A stretch of 64,000 nt of DNA from Bacillus sp. X1(2014) (GCF_007678255.1 NZ_VEED01000014.1:1-64000), one strand, 5' to 3'. Shown: positions 8,535 through 17,377, counted from the stretch's first letter. Notes: a model not told the origin generated them from the sequence alone. Program-made: numbers and translations.

Positions 8535-8930
8535 TTGATTATTTTGTGGGGATTATTTTTATTGTTAAATACCTGGACAGAAAGTATTGAGAATCTTATA
8601 TATTCACATTCATTTGGATTCAGATGGGTATCAAATCTAGACTTTTTGTCATTCTTTTATTTTCATGATTTTACTTTAATTCATCCTGTGTTTATAAAAG
8701 TGAAGTTAGGACATTTTATCGGTTTTGCCATCATGGATATTCTACTTTTCAACTTATTAAGAAGTCATAAATACTCTATCAGGCTATCGATTGTTTTTGC
8801 GTTTCTAACAGAATTCCTACAATTATTTTTCGGTAGAGACGGACGGTTTTATGATTTACTGATTGATTCATTCGGTATTTTATCAATATTTTTTATTTTA
8901 AAAGTGGTTATTCCTGAGAATACTAAGTAG
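8535..8930 (+). CDS. VanZ-family membrane protein, N-terminus possibly frameshifted
   Basis: A 131-codon frame from a TTG at 8535 encodes about four hydrophobic helices and the VanZ pattern (LGHFIGFAIMDILL, then FLTEFLQLFFGRDGRFYDLLIDSFG). There is no ribosome site before this TTG. A good site (AGGGGAAAG) lies before another TTG at 8467 in a different frame. That frame reads 23 codons up to a T7 run (8515-8521), where a one-base slip would join it to the VanZ frame. The natural start is therefore probably 8467, and the T7 run is either a mutation, a sequencing error or a slippage site. Function is unknown; VanZ itself lowers teicoplanin susceptibility. Confidence 0.65.
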   Translation: MIILWGLFLLLNTWTESIENLIYSHSFGFRWVSNLDFLSFFYFHDFTLIHPVFIKVKLGHFIGFAIMDILLFNLLRSHKYSIRLSIVFAFLTEFLQLFFGRDGRFYDLLIDSFGILSIFFILKVVIPENTK

Positions 8931-8958
8931 GACGTTTATCAGGTAAGGATGTGACTAT

Positions 8959-9672
8959 TTGCCTTCAATTGATTTTTTGCAAGGTCAGGAAACACTTAAT
9001 TCTATTGAGTGGATATTAAGAGCTGTAATCGCCTTTTTCTTTTTGCTCATTGTTGTCAAACTAATGGGACAGCGCGCCATTTCACAATTAAGATTACTTG
9101 ATTTTGTTATAGCCTTAGTTCTTGGAAATATTATTGCCCACCCATTATCAGATGAAAATCTCGGTATGAAAGGCTCAATGATAACAACCGTGGTATTGGT
9201 GGTTTTGTATACCGGAGGTTTATTAATCAACTTAAAATCAACTCGAATTGAAAAGTTCCTAGATCCAGCACCATTTCCTTTAATAAAAGATGGAGAAATC
9301 ATTTATAAGGGCTTAAAAAAAGCTAGAATATCCATTGATCATTTATTAGCTGAGTTAAGGAAAGAAAAAATCGAGGACGTTAAAAAGGTAGCGATAGCAT
9401 TATGGGAATCGGATGGCAAACTTTCAATTTTCTTAGATCCTCAGTATATGGCGATTACGCCATCAACTTATCAAATGAAAACAGAGCCTTTTGATCTCCC
9501 ACAGACAGTAATAAAAGAAGGAAAGATTGATCTTACTATATTAAAAAAAATTAACAAGGACGAAGACTGGCTAAATAAAACTCTTATAACTTCACATCAA
9601 ACAGAGGTAAAAAATGTTTTACTAGCCACTCTTGATAACAAAAACAATTTACAGGTTTTTTTGAAAAAATAA
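8959..9672 (+). CDS. DUF421 (YetF/YcaP-type) membrane protein
   Basis: A 237-residue protein with N-terminal membrane helices (about residues 16-38, 48-65, 73-90). The DUF421 core RLLDFVIALVLGNIIAHPL is followed by the conserved cytoplasmic YetF domain (IKDGEIIYKGLKKARI). A TTG start is used, with AAGGATGTG just upstream, 28 nt after the VanZ gene, so the two may be cotranscribed. YetF-like proteins occur in spore and envelope contexts in Bacillus; the molecular function is not established. Confidence 0.8.
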   Translation: MPSIDFLQGQETLNSIEWILRAVIAFFFLLIVVKLMGQRAISQLRLLDFVIALVLGNIIAHPLSDENLGMKGSMITTVVLVVLYTGGLLINLKSTRIEKFLDPAPFPLIKDGEIIYKGLKKARISIDHLLAELRKEKIEDVKKVAIALWESDGKLSIFLDPQYMAITPSTYQMKTEPFDLPQTVIKEGKIDLTILKKINKDEDWLNKTLITSHQTEVKNVLLATLDNKNNLQVFLKK

Positions 9673-9683
9673 TTCCTTAACAA

Positions 9684-9721
9684 AAAAATAAACCCACGAA
9701 ATGGATTTTCCATTCCGTGGG
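9684..9721 (-). terminator. Hairpin terminator, minus-strand polarity
   Basis: CCCACGaaATGGA and TCCATtcCGTGGG pair, and the A-rich left flank gives a U-tract on the minus strand. It also separates the DUF421 gene from the rearranged region to its right. Confidence 0.5.
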
Positions 9722-9791
9722 CTGAGTGGTAAACAAAATGTCTTTAGCTTAGATAGAAAATAGAACCCTCAGCATACTAGCAATTCTTTTT

Positions 9792-9989
9792 TTATATAAA
9801 GACTGATACATCTTGAAGTGAATTCTTTTCTGGACTATCCTCCAATTGATTTGAGAGTTCATATCTTGAAGGCCAAATCCAATTACAAAAATCTATTAGG
9901 CTGTGTTTGACAGAATCATAGCTCAAAAATTGGATAATTGATGAAATCGATATACTGCTTACCCCCTGAACTTTCCGGTACTCCCACAA
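9792..9989 (-). CDS. Unassigned short ORF in a rearranged region
   Basis: A 65-codon frame (…LIDFCNWIWPSRYELSN…) that I do not recognise. No ribosome site is clear, and it lies between a terminator and an inverted gene fragment. It may be a relic of a longer gene, possibly of a mobile element, or it may be non-coding. Confidence 0.2.
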   Translation of the reverse strand: MWEYRKVQGVSSISISSIIQFLSYDSVKHSLIDFCNWIWPSRYELSNQLEDSPEKNSLQDVSVFI

Positions 9990-10017
9990 AAAAGACTTTT
10001 CTTAAAAAAAGGAAACA

Positions 10018-10185
10018 TCAAGGGCAAAATTCACACACAGCTAGATACTTTTCATCAGGTGTCAGTTCGGAATAATGAGTGTGAGGCTTTTCTTGTCTTG
10101 GGTCGGGACCTGAGCTTTCATACTCTCTGATCGAAGCATAAGGTAAAACCGAGCCGTCCTCTTGGTTAATAAGATGTGATTGAAC
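10018..10185 (-). pseudogene. Inverted internal fragment of a second lactonase (YkgB-like) gene
   Basis: Read on the minus strand, this stretch matches the middle of the intact lactonase gene (about 7600-7760). It has the same order of sense: loop to LIDQEDGSV, then GPDPRQEKPHTHYSELTPDEKY and the following Cys-Glu. The flanking piece at 10186-10734 runs on the plus strand. The ancestral paralogue has thus suffered an internal inversion. Confidence 0.75.
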
Positions 10186-10734
10186 GGATTGACGTACATA
10201 TTACATACAATTTGGGGGAATATGGAACTATCGCCAAAGTGAACATTTTGCCTTTAAAGCAGGCAGTGGACCACGCCATCTTGTCTTTCATCCAAATGGA
10301 AAAATTGCCCATGTGATGACAGAATTCGTTTCTGAGGTGATTGTGTATATTACATCCGGAAAATGACCGTTTTAGCGAGGTACAGTATATTTTAACTTTG
10401 CCTAGTGATTTCAAGGAAAATAATTAATGAAGTGCGATTCATATTTCTGGCCGATGGACGTTATGTTTATTCGGGGAATCGCGATAATAATAGTATTGCC
10501 GTTTTTGTGTGAATCAAGGATCAGGTGGACTTACATTTGTGGAGCATACTTCTACTGAAGAGGATTGGCCAAGGGATTTTGAGATTGATCCTAATGGGAA
10601 GTTTGTTGTTGCAGCGAATCAGAGTCTGGGAATATAGAGTTGTTCTCAGGGATAAGTTTTCAGGGAGATTGTCGTTAATTGAGTCTGATACTACGGTGCC
10701 TTATGGGGTTTGTGTGAAGTTTTTAAAATATTAA
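10186..10734 (+). pseudogene. C-terminal half of a second lactonase (YkgB-like) gene, frameshifted
   Basis: This corresponds to about 7785-8313 of the intact gene. AGSGPRHLVFHPNG, the FVY(S)GNR blade motif, EDWPRDF and the terminal TTVPYGVCVKFLKY can all be read, but in different frames and with stops between them. Divergence from the intact copy is considerable, so it is an old paralogue and not a recent duplication. Its stop at 10734 is followed by a weak hairpin (10748-10777). Confidence 0.8.
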
Positions 10735-10747
10735 CTTATTCATTAAA

Positions 10748-10777
10748 GAAACAGCCGACAATTTGTTAGGCTGTTTC
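10748..10777 (+). terminator. Weak terminator after lactonase pseudogene
   Basis: GAAACAGCC and GGCTGTTTC form a 9-bp stem followed by an AT-rich but not pure T tract. Confidence 0.45.
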
Positions 10778-10912
10778 AATTTAATTGGAGTATTTTTATT
10801 CCTTTTATCTCCAAGAGAAAGAATATTACAAAAATTAAATAACTTATAAGCCCTGTGAATTAGGAATTTATCCAGTTTTGTCATCTGCTATTCAACCCCT
10901 TCAATGTATAGT

Positions 10913-11038
10913 TTAATAGAGATTTAGGAAATCTCTAATTTCACCTATTGAAAGTCCTAACTTTTTAGCTTCACCAATAAGTTTTAACCATTCTTTATCT
11001 AGTTCCTCTTCAGTTGTTTCAATAGATAATACAGACAC
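10913..11038 (-). CDS. sinI: SinI-like antirepressor (41 aa)
   Basis: A 41-residue protein starts at a GTG at 11038, 5 nt after an AGGAGGGG ribosome site. Residues 14-37 (DKEWLKLIGEAKKLGLSIGEIR, then DFL) fit the Sin dimerisation helix-hook of SinI and of the SinR C-terminus (D-x-EW-x-x-L-x-x-EA-x-x-x-G-[IL]-S-x-x-E-[IV]-R). SinI binds SinR and prevents it from gripping DNA. No DNA-binding part is present, so an antirepressor role is likely. Unlike B. subtilis sinI it is not beside sinR (40334-40693) but about 29 kb away. It is preceded by a GEMM-I riboswitch whose 3' edge can pair with the ribosome site. Confidence 0.82.
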   Translation of the reverse strand: MSVLSIETTEEELDKEWLKLIGEAKKLGLSIGEIRDFLNLY

Positions 11039-11070
11039 AATTTCCCCTCCTAAAATGAATTACTATTTTT

Positions 11071-11152
11071 TAGGTAACTCAGCCATCCTAGTTAAAAACC
11101 TTAGACCTGCAGCTTTTCATCCCCGTCTTTCGAAAGGTTTGTCTTTATCTTT
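11071..11152 (-). ncRNA. GEMM-I riboswitch (cyclic dinucleotide), A at specificity position 20
   Basis: On the minus strand the leader reads GATAAAGACAAACC, TTTCGAAAG tetraloop hairpin, GGGGATGAAAAGC, GGTCTAAGG, then GGCTGAGTTACC. These elements are in the order and spacing of the class I c-di-GMP (GEMM) aptamer. The base before CAAACC (Vc2 position 20) is A (at 11142) instead of G. That change characterises the GEMM-Ib group that recognises 3',3'-cGAMP or is promiscuous. The 3' edge CCTAAAA (11067-11073) is complementary to TTTTAGG (11049-11055), which overlaps the sinI-like ribosome site (11044-11051), so translational control is plausible. A few core bases depart from consensus. Confidence 0.78.
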
Positions 11153-11188
11153 TATAGTATTAAAGTATTAAACAACTAATCTAATAGT

Positions 11189-11217
11189 ATTATAGTCTTC
11201 AGGGAATATAAATGAAA
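11189..11217 (-). promoter_or_regulatory. Candidate promoter of the riboswitch-sinI transcript
   Basis: On the minus strand TATAAT (11194-11189) lies 17 nt after a weak TTTCAT (11217-11212). Transcription would begin near 11182, about 30 nt before the aptamer. Confidence 0.4.
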
Positions 11218-11490
11218 ATATTTCCAAAAATGTCGACAGGATTTCGACATAGCTAAACATAAAAAAAATTTATTCATATTGAAGAAATTTTAGTACACGT
11301 TTCTCACATGTTACCTGACCTATTTCAATAAATTTAATTTTTCTAAAGGTTTTCCTTTTAATGTTTCTTTCCGCATTAAATTCTAGAACACACTAACAAT
11401 GTGGAGAGTCTTTCACAATGTGTATCAGGTCTCTTTTTTTATGAGTGGATATATCATAATCTCCCTTCTTTTCTACATTCTAATTCCTAA

Positions 11491-11596
11491 TAAAGAACAT
11501 TTTAAGTTCATTATAAAGAAGTTGCAGATTTATGTAAATGCAAATTAGGTTAATTTTACCCATAGAAAGTTCACACCACCGGCCTCAATAAAGAAC
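11491..11596. promoter_or_regulatory. SinR-like boxes in the gap between sinI-like and beta-helix genes
   Basis: The 874-bp gap between 11038 and 11913 holds, besides the riboswitch, AAAGAAC half-sites at 11492-11498 and 11590-11596. It also holds a two-mismatch copy of the palindrome (GTTCATTATAAAGAAG, 11506-11521). They lie upstream of the riboswitch promoter on the minus strand, so SinR could also touch its own antirepressor gene. A direct repeat ACAATGTG and a T7 run near 11395-11440 and unassigned sequence at 11640-11800 make up the rest. Confidence 0.4.
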
Positions 11597-11823
11597 ATGA
11601 TGTGATAATTATTAGAAAGTTAATGCTGCAAACATCATAATTTCCCCCTCTCATAGCTCAGCAGTAATCACAAATATTCTCATCTTGTGGGTAAGAAAAT
11701 AGTCAAGGATGGATGCTTTCAGATGGAATCACTTGATGGCGAGCCATTCGGATATGAAGATTTATGAGAAATCCACCATCACATCGAAGTAGTCGGAAAT
11801 TTTTTTGAACATACCTTTTTAGG

Positions 11824-11860
11824 AAATACACCCTTATCATCATGATTAAGGGTGTATTTT
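11824..11860. terminator. Strong bidirectional terminator
   Basis: Arms AAATACACCCTTA (11824-11836) and TAAGGGTGTATTT (11847-11859) are flanked by T-runs. It ends the minus-strand beta-helix gene. Confidence 0.85.
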
Positions 11861-11912
11861 TACACCTATTTTTCAGTTAGTACTTACGATTTAAATTTCT
11901 TCCAACTACGAA

Positions 11913-13553
11913 TTAAACGAAAGTCCTTGAACCAAGGAAATAGTTTTTACTAACAACTTTGTCTATTGCCTTTGGAATATAATTTTTGCTGACCACATCT
12001 GTTATGTCGATAATGGCAAATTCAGACACATAGAATGGTTGTTGAGTTGCGTTATTTGTACCTACTTTATCTTCAACGTAGGTCATTAGTTTACTGCTAT
12101 TTCTATCAGCTTTAAATAAAAAGGTAACATCAGTATAAACGCCTGATTTATAATTACCGTCTACCCTTTTGACAACATCATAGGTGCCCTCGTTATACAA
12201 GGCGGTTAATCTCAAAAAATAATTGTCTACTGTTGGTTTTACCTTGCAACGAACCATATATATATGATCTTTAACTACCGTCGTATTTCCTGGTGTACCG
12301 ATTCTAGGATGGCTTGCCCAGTTAGTTGTACCGTATATCTCATTACCTGTAATAATGTAAGACTTAAGAAAAGTTGCACCTAATGCAAAATTCGTTCCGT
12401 TATAAGCAGTAATAGCATTTGTTAATGTTAATCCTGATGTTAAGAAATCACTATACTGAATAGCAGCATGAACATTCGCTCTACTATCAGCTGTTGTAAC
12501 ATAAGACGTATAAGAAAGGTTCGCACTAAGCCCTTGTGTCGCATCACTTTCAAAATCTAACGAGATGTTTGTACAAGTGGAATCAATATAGTACCCTCTC
12601 GCTTGTGACACTAGGCTTGTATTAAAATTAGTTGCTTTAATAATACCTGTTAACCTTGCGGAAGAGTTCATAAAATAAAATCCAACTGCTGTTGCGGTAG
12701 TCTTTAAACTTGTACCGTCAGGTGCAAGCGCTGAATACCCATTTTTATCAGCTAATAGACCAATTAAATCAGTATCTTTTGCCCCATCAAATACAAACCC
12801 ATGACCATAGTTTTCTTGACATTCGATATTAACAAATATATTTCTCGTACCGTTTCCACAATATACACCTGATGAGTTGATATCCGTTCCATTTCCATAG
12901 AATTTACCGCCATTTATAGCACCACGACCATTGAAGATGATTTTCATATTTGAAAAATGGTTGTTACTTCCAGTTATATAAAGCCCATATTTACCATTAG
13001 CTGTAATATCGAATGTATCAAAAAGGTTATCAGTTGAAGCAATCCACGCACCATAGCCTGTACAATATTTAATAGCAATTCTCGATAAATAATACACCCA
13101 TGTACCGGGATAACAATGAAATCCATTCCCACCAATGTCTCGTATTTCGATGTTTTGAATCTTAACATTAGGCATATTACCCTCGTTATTAGTGATATTA
13201 ATACCCGGTCTACCAATAACAAGTCCATCCATACCAGTGGAAGGTGTAGCATCATAGGCATTTCCTTTAATCGTCAAATCACTAATTCCACAATTCGAGT
13301 GAGTGTCAAAGGTAATCATATCCACATTAGCTGCATTAGCAAGTTTAATAACGGTAATACCCACACCCATTCCCACAATAAATATATTTGATGGAATAGT
13401 GAGCGTGGAATTAATGGTATACGTTCCAACTGGTACTTGAAGAATACCACCGCCTTCTGCTGTTAAGTCTGCAAAGGCTTTAGTGAAAGCGGGAACCCAA
13501 TTTGAACCAGACTTATAAGTTGAATAATCTGAAAGGTTTTTCAGATTTGGCAT
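11913..13553 (-). CDS. Right-handed beta-helix protein, pectate-lyase-3/tail-spike-like
   Basis: A 546-residue protein. Its N-terminus (WVPAFTKAFADLTAEGGGILQVPVGTY) has the Pectate_lyase_3/GH28-like entry pattern, followed by many Asn/Gly-rich parallel beta-helix coils to about residue 340. The C-terminal domain may be beta-sandwich or carbohydrate-binding. No signal peptide is visible. Such folds are found in polysaccharide depolymerases and phage tail spikes. Its place beside the SinR-linked polysaccharide region suggests action on exopolysaccharide, but no catalytic residues could be assigned. A 40-codon frame overlaps its start (see next entry). Confidence 0.6.
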   Translation of the reverse strand: MPNLKNLSDYSTYKSGSNWVPAFTKAFADLTAEGGGILQVPVGTYTINSTLTIPSNIFIVGMGVGITVIKLANAANVDMITFDTHSNCGISDLTIKGNAYDATPSTGMDGLVIGRPGINITNNEGNMPNVKIQNIEIRDIGGNGFHCYPGTWVYYLSRIAIKYCTGYGAWIASTDNLFDTFDITANGKYGLYITGSNNHFSNMKIIFNGRGAINGGKFYGNGTDINSSGVYCGNGTRNIFVNIECQENYGHGFVFDGAKDTDLIGLLADKNGYSALAPDGTSLKTTATAVGFYFMNSSARLTGIIKATNFNTSLVSQARGYYIDSTCTNISLDFESDATQGLSANLSYTSYVTTADSRANVHAAIQYSDFLTSGLTLTNAITAYNGTNFALGATFLKSYIITGNEIYGTTNWASHPRIGTPGNTTVVKDHIYMVRCKVKPTVDNYFLRLTALYNEGTYDVVKRVDGNYKSGVYTDVTFLFKADRNSSKLMTYVEDKVGTNNATQQPFYVSEFAIIDITDVVSKNYIPKAIDKVVSKNYFLGSRTFV

Positions 13554-13663
13554 GAACAGCCACCACCATTTCCAACCTTTATATCGACATAGAATATGGA
13601 TGCCTTATCCTCTGGTTGCAAGTCAATCGAATTTAATTTTGCTAAAGAATTTATAGGTTTCAT
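13541..13663 (-). CDS. 40-aa ORF overlapping the start of the beta-helix gene; possible lost N-terminus
   Basis: The frame begins MKPINSLAKLNSIDLQPEDK and ends 13 nt inside the beta-helix gene in another frame. It may be the original N-terminus of that protein, split off by a frameshift in the GGTGGTGGC stretch, or a translationally coupled leader. Only a weak GGGACGTGG ribosome site is visible. Confidence 0.35.
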   Translation of the reverse strand: MKPINSLAKLNSIDLQPEDKASIFYVDIKVGNGGGCSCQI

Positions 13664-14436
13664 TGTAAATACCACGTCCCTTTATAATAAATATAAAACT
13701 AATATCCTTCAATTTTATTAAAGTCCTTTTTGAAGAATATTATTTTATATTTAAGATATGTGAAGTACTCATTAACGTGAGTTATAAGCAAGAAAATAAT
13801 AAAAGCTCCTAATATGTACACATGAGTGCTACATATTTCCTCCAAAGTTGACTTGATTATGCTAATTCATAAAATCTATTGAAATAGAATTTTAAGACTT
13901 GCCCAGTGGTTTCCGTTCCCAAAAAACCTATAATTTATATCTTGGTTAATATTATCGTCCTGTAAATTAACCTACTTATTAACATTCGTCGCTGAATCGA
14001 TGACAACGGTATTATAAAAAGGGGTATATAAATTATTTTGTTTAGGCAACATAGCACCCGGTAATTATTAACTGAATTAAATATCGTAGACTACCAAAAG
14101 TAGTGAAACCATACAGGAACTTGACATGGAGACTCCACGGGCATGCTTTCCCATTCAGGATGCCAGTTAATCAATACACAAGGCTAACATACTAGCTACT
14201 CCATATAAAGTTTCTAGTGCAGATCACTTATGTTTAATAAGCCGTATGCCAGATTTGGCGGTAAGTCTGCTTGACCTTAATTTTATTATCCAGTTTAGTG
14301 TAGCCGATTCACTCATTTAATAAGAAGATTAAAAAAAGTTCCACGAGATTATGGAGAGACCTAGTTAAATAAGACAGAGGAAAAAGCACCCCCTGAATCG
14401 TATTTAAATAGTACGTAACTCAGGAGGTGTTTTCTT
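13664..14436. other. Gene-poor AT-rich gap left of the IS3 relic
   Basis: No open frame with a ribosome site, no riboswitch and no strong terminator was recognised on either strand. The stretch 14090-14340 has the mixed, stop-ridden look of degraded mobile DNA, but I could not assign it to a family. Confidence 0.4.
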
Positions 14437-15270
14437 ATGGGAAAGAAAAATTCATACTCAGAAGAAGTAAAAAATGCTGTATTAAGATGAAATTAAGTGG
14501 TAAGTATTCAGAGAAATTGGTTCCGGAAGTGGTAGTATCCTAAGTTAAAAAATTTAGAGATCAATATTCTTTAACCTTTCTTTGGGTACACTCAGGTCAA
14601 CTTACTACCTCTAAATTGGACATCGAACAGTTAGAGCATGACTATTGCGTAAAAATATGAGGAATGTTCATCTAAATACTGTACAATGTATTATGCAAAA
14701 ATATAATTTGCAATGTGGGGGAAAGCCAAAACGAAAGAATAAAATTGCTTGTGAAATGAAGGTAGTAGTCCCAATTATTTGAATAGGAATTTTAGTCCCA
14801 CTAGACCAAATGAAAAATGGGTTACCTATATCACTTTTCTTCATTTGGGCAATCCATGTTATGTCTTAGCACGATCATGGGTTTATTTAATAATGAGATA
14901 ATCGCATATCGAATTAGTTCCAGCCAAGATGTGTTTTTAGTGATAAATACTTTAAATGACGCTGTAGAAGGTCGTGAAACGAGTGGCATAATGCTTCATA
15001 GCGATCATTGATCTCACTCTACGTCCCACTCATTTCAAATGAATAACAAAAAAAAGGCATTATCACAATTCATGTCCCAGAAAGGGCTTGCTTGGATAAT
15101 GCCGTGATTGAATCCTTCCAATCCACCCTAAAGTCGGAAGAATACTACTCTCAAGTAAAAGCGTTTCTTACAAATAATATTGTAATAGAAAGAGTTGAAA
15201 AATTCATCAATCATTATAATAAAACATGACTTCAGGCAAAAGAGAACTAACAGTCCCCTATTAAGTTTAG
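14437..15270 (+). mobile_element. Degenerate IS3-family (IS150-like) insertion sequence
   Basis: An AGGAGGTG site and ATG at 14437 open an orfA reading MGKKNSYSEEVKNAVLR and then a stop. Downstream the orfB integrase can be followed in several frames: NRNFSPTRPNEKWVT, then IAYRISSSQDVFLVINTLNDAVEGRETSG, then HSD, ESFQSTLKSEEYYS and FINHYNKT. The catalytic core is broken by many stops and shifts, so the element cannot move by itself. Terminal repeats could not be placed with confidence. Confidence 0.75.
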
Positions 15271-15311
15271 GGAACCGGCAGCATAATTGGTGCTTCTTAC
15301 ATGTCCTTCAA

Positions 15312-17189
15312 TTAGAAAATAGATTCTATATACTCTCTGTACCATAATTGAAATACATAAAAGCTCCATATAACTCTATTTTCTAAATTAGTACTTTTAT
15401 TTTCATAAAGTTTTCTTATAAGCTCTGAAAGTACTTCGTATTCAAAAATACCCTGTTTCATAATAGCAGTTCTGTCTGAAAACCTTTTAAGGTCATTACC
15501 CAATGAAGTCTTGAGCCATGTATCAATTGGTACTCCAAAACCTTTTTTTGGACGATCTAATAACCTTTTAGGAATGTAATCATATGCTAGATCTTTTAGA
15601 ATACGCTTCTTAGAACCCTTATAATATTTAAAATCGTGTGGAAGTTGGAACGAGTACTCAATAATCCGATAATCTAATATTGGACATCTTGCTTCGAGTG
15701 AATATTTCATTGATGCTCTATCTACCTTCGTTAATATATCTTCTGGTAAATAAGTCTTCATATCAAGAAGCATTCGACGCATCTGCCAGTTATCCAGTGG
15801 AAACTGATCTTCACCGTAGAATAGCACTTCGCTATTTTTATTTCTAACTAATTTATTAGGGAGATCATCTAACGTATGATATAGTAATTGGGTTTTCGTT
15901 CTTTCCTCACGGTTGAGTACAACTGCTCTAACGGAGGATGGAAATCTATCATTTAATTTAAATTTTTTCATTTTGGTTTCTTCAAATAAATAGTGTAATA
16001 AATCCCCATATTTATCTAGTTTTTGCACTATAGGCAATTTATCGTATATATCATAACCACAAAATAGTTCATCGCCGCCATCTCCAGAGAGCACAACGGT
16101 TACATCTCTTTTGGCAAGCTCAGAAACTAACATGGTAGGAATCTGCGAAGCATCTGCAAACGGCTCGTCATAGTAATAAGGGATGCTTTCAACAAGATTA
16201 ACCATATCGTCTGTATTTATTTGCATTACGGTGTGTTGTGTTCCTAAATAATCCGCAACCTCATTTGCAAAGTTTGATTCATCATATTCAGGGTCCTCAA
16301 ATCCTATTGAATAGGTCTTAATTGGTTTATCACTTACACTTTGCGCTATAGCAGTTACTAAACTAGAATCAATGCCTCCGCTTAAAAAAGATCCTAAAGG
16401 TACATCTGATATCATTCTTTTCCTAACACTATCAATCAGTAAATGATTTAACTCAAATTTTGCTTGTTTATAGTCGGTTATTAATTTATTACTTAAATCA
16501 CTATATTTGTCGATAATGTCCCAGTATTTCTGTATATTTACCGTGTTATTTTTCCAGACCAAAAAAGTACCTGGCTCTAATTTATATGTATCATGAAAAA
16601 TTGTATTTGGTGCGGGAATATATTGATGGTAGAGGTAACTAGATATTACATCTTTTCTAATTTCTTTTACAAATTGGGGGTATTTCATAATTGCCTTAAG
16701 CTCCGAGGCATATACAAAATGTCCCAGTTTATGATAATAATAGAGTGGCTTCTTACCGATTCTATCTCTTGCCAAGATTAGTTCATTTTTGCTTTTATCA
16801 TATATTGCAATGGCAAACATTCCATTCAACCTATTAAAGCAATTTGTTCCCCACTCTTGATAGGCATATATGATCACTTCTGTATCCGTGTTTGAACGAA
16901 ACCGATACCCAATAGCACGAAGTTCCTCTCGTAATTCAATATAATTATAAATTTCTCCATTGAATACAATGGAAATAGTTGAGTCATCCGAATGCATTGG
17001 CTGATGCCCCATCTCAGATAAGTCTAAAATGGATAATCTACTATGTGCCAATCCAAAATAAAATCCATCTTTTTGGAGGATTACTTCACCATTATCATCT
17101 GGTCCTCTATGCACCAATGTATTGTTCATCTTTTCTAGATAATCCAAATTAAATGGTTCCTTGGTAATAAACCCACAAATTCCACACAT
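15312..17189 (-). CDS. asnB: Asparagine synthetase (glutamine-hydrolysing), AsnB type
   Basis: A 625-residue two-domain amidotransferase. The N-terminal glutaminase domain begins with the nucleophile Cys2 (MCGICGF) and contains the HRGPDDNGE and SRLSILD segments. The synthetase domain has the ATP pyrophosphatase loop SGGIDSS near residue 270. It makes asparagine from aspartate; relatives in polysaccharide or peptide clusters amidate other carboxylates. An AGAGGAGG site precedes the ATG. It is the last gene of a minus-strand set with a PCP-TE protein and an EpsC-type acetyltransferase, a context that points to a specialised role and not housekeeping. Confidence 0.85.
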   Translation of the reverse strand: MCGICGFITKEPFNLDYLEKMNNTLVHRGPDDNGEVILQKDGFYFGLAHSRLSILDLSEMGHQPMHSDDSTISIVFNGEIYNYIELREELRAIGYRFRSNTDTEVIIYAYQEWGTNCFNRLNGMFAIAIYDKSKNELILARDRIGKKPLYYYHKLGHFVYASELKAIMKYPQFVKEIRKDVISSYLYHQYIPAPNTIFHDTYKLEPGTFLVWKNNTVNIQKYWDIIDKYSDLSNKLITDYKQAKFELNHLLIDSVRKRMISDVPLGSFLSGGIDSSLVTAIAQSVSDKPIKTYSIGFEDPEYDESNFANEVADYLGTQHTVMQINTDDMVNLVESIPYYYDEPFADASQIPTMLVSELAKRDVTVVLSGDGGDELFCGYDIYDKLPIVQKLDKYGDLLHYLFEETKMKKFKLNDRFPSSVRAVVLNREERTKTQLLYHTLDDLPNKLVRNKNSEVLFYGEDQFPLDNWQMRRMLLDMKTYLPEDILTKVDRASMKYSLEARCPILDYRIIEYSFQLPHDFKYYKGSKKRILKDLAYDYIPKRLLDRPKKGFGVPIDTWLKTSLGNDLKRFSDRTAIMKQGIFEYEVLSELIRKLYENKSTNLENRVIWSFYVFQLWYREYIESIF

Positions 17190-17377
17190 ACTTGTTGTCC
17201 TCCTCTTATTCCCTAACTACAAAAATAAGTTTATTTATTTTTGTAGTTTTGGGAATACCCTACTGTATCAATTTATATTTTTGTTATAAAAAATGGCTTC
17301 CTTTAGAATATCAATATAAAAAATATCCATGAAACCCTTGAATTACATTACAATAGGGCGATTCCATTTCAAAAAAG

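Noticed and set aside
11640..11800. Coding-like stretch (KKIVKDGCFQMESLDGEPFGYEDL) on the plus strand
   Set aside because: It is interrupted by a stop, has no ribosome site, and no family was recognised.
14090..14340. Possible group II intron or second IS end left of the IS3 relic
   Set aside because: No domain V, no reverse transcriptase and no matching terminal repeats could be found.
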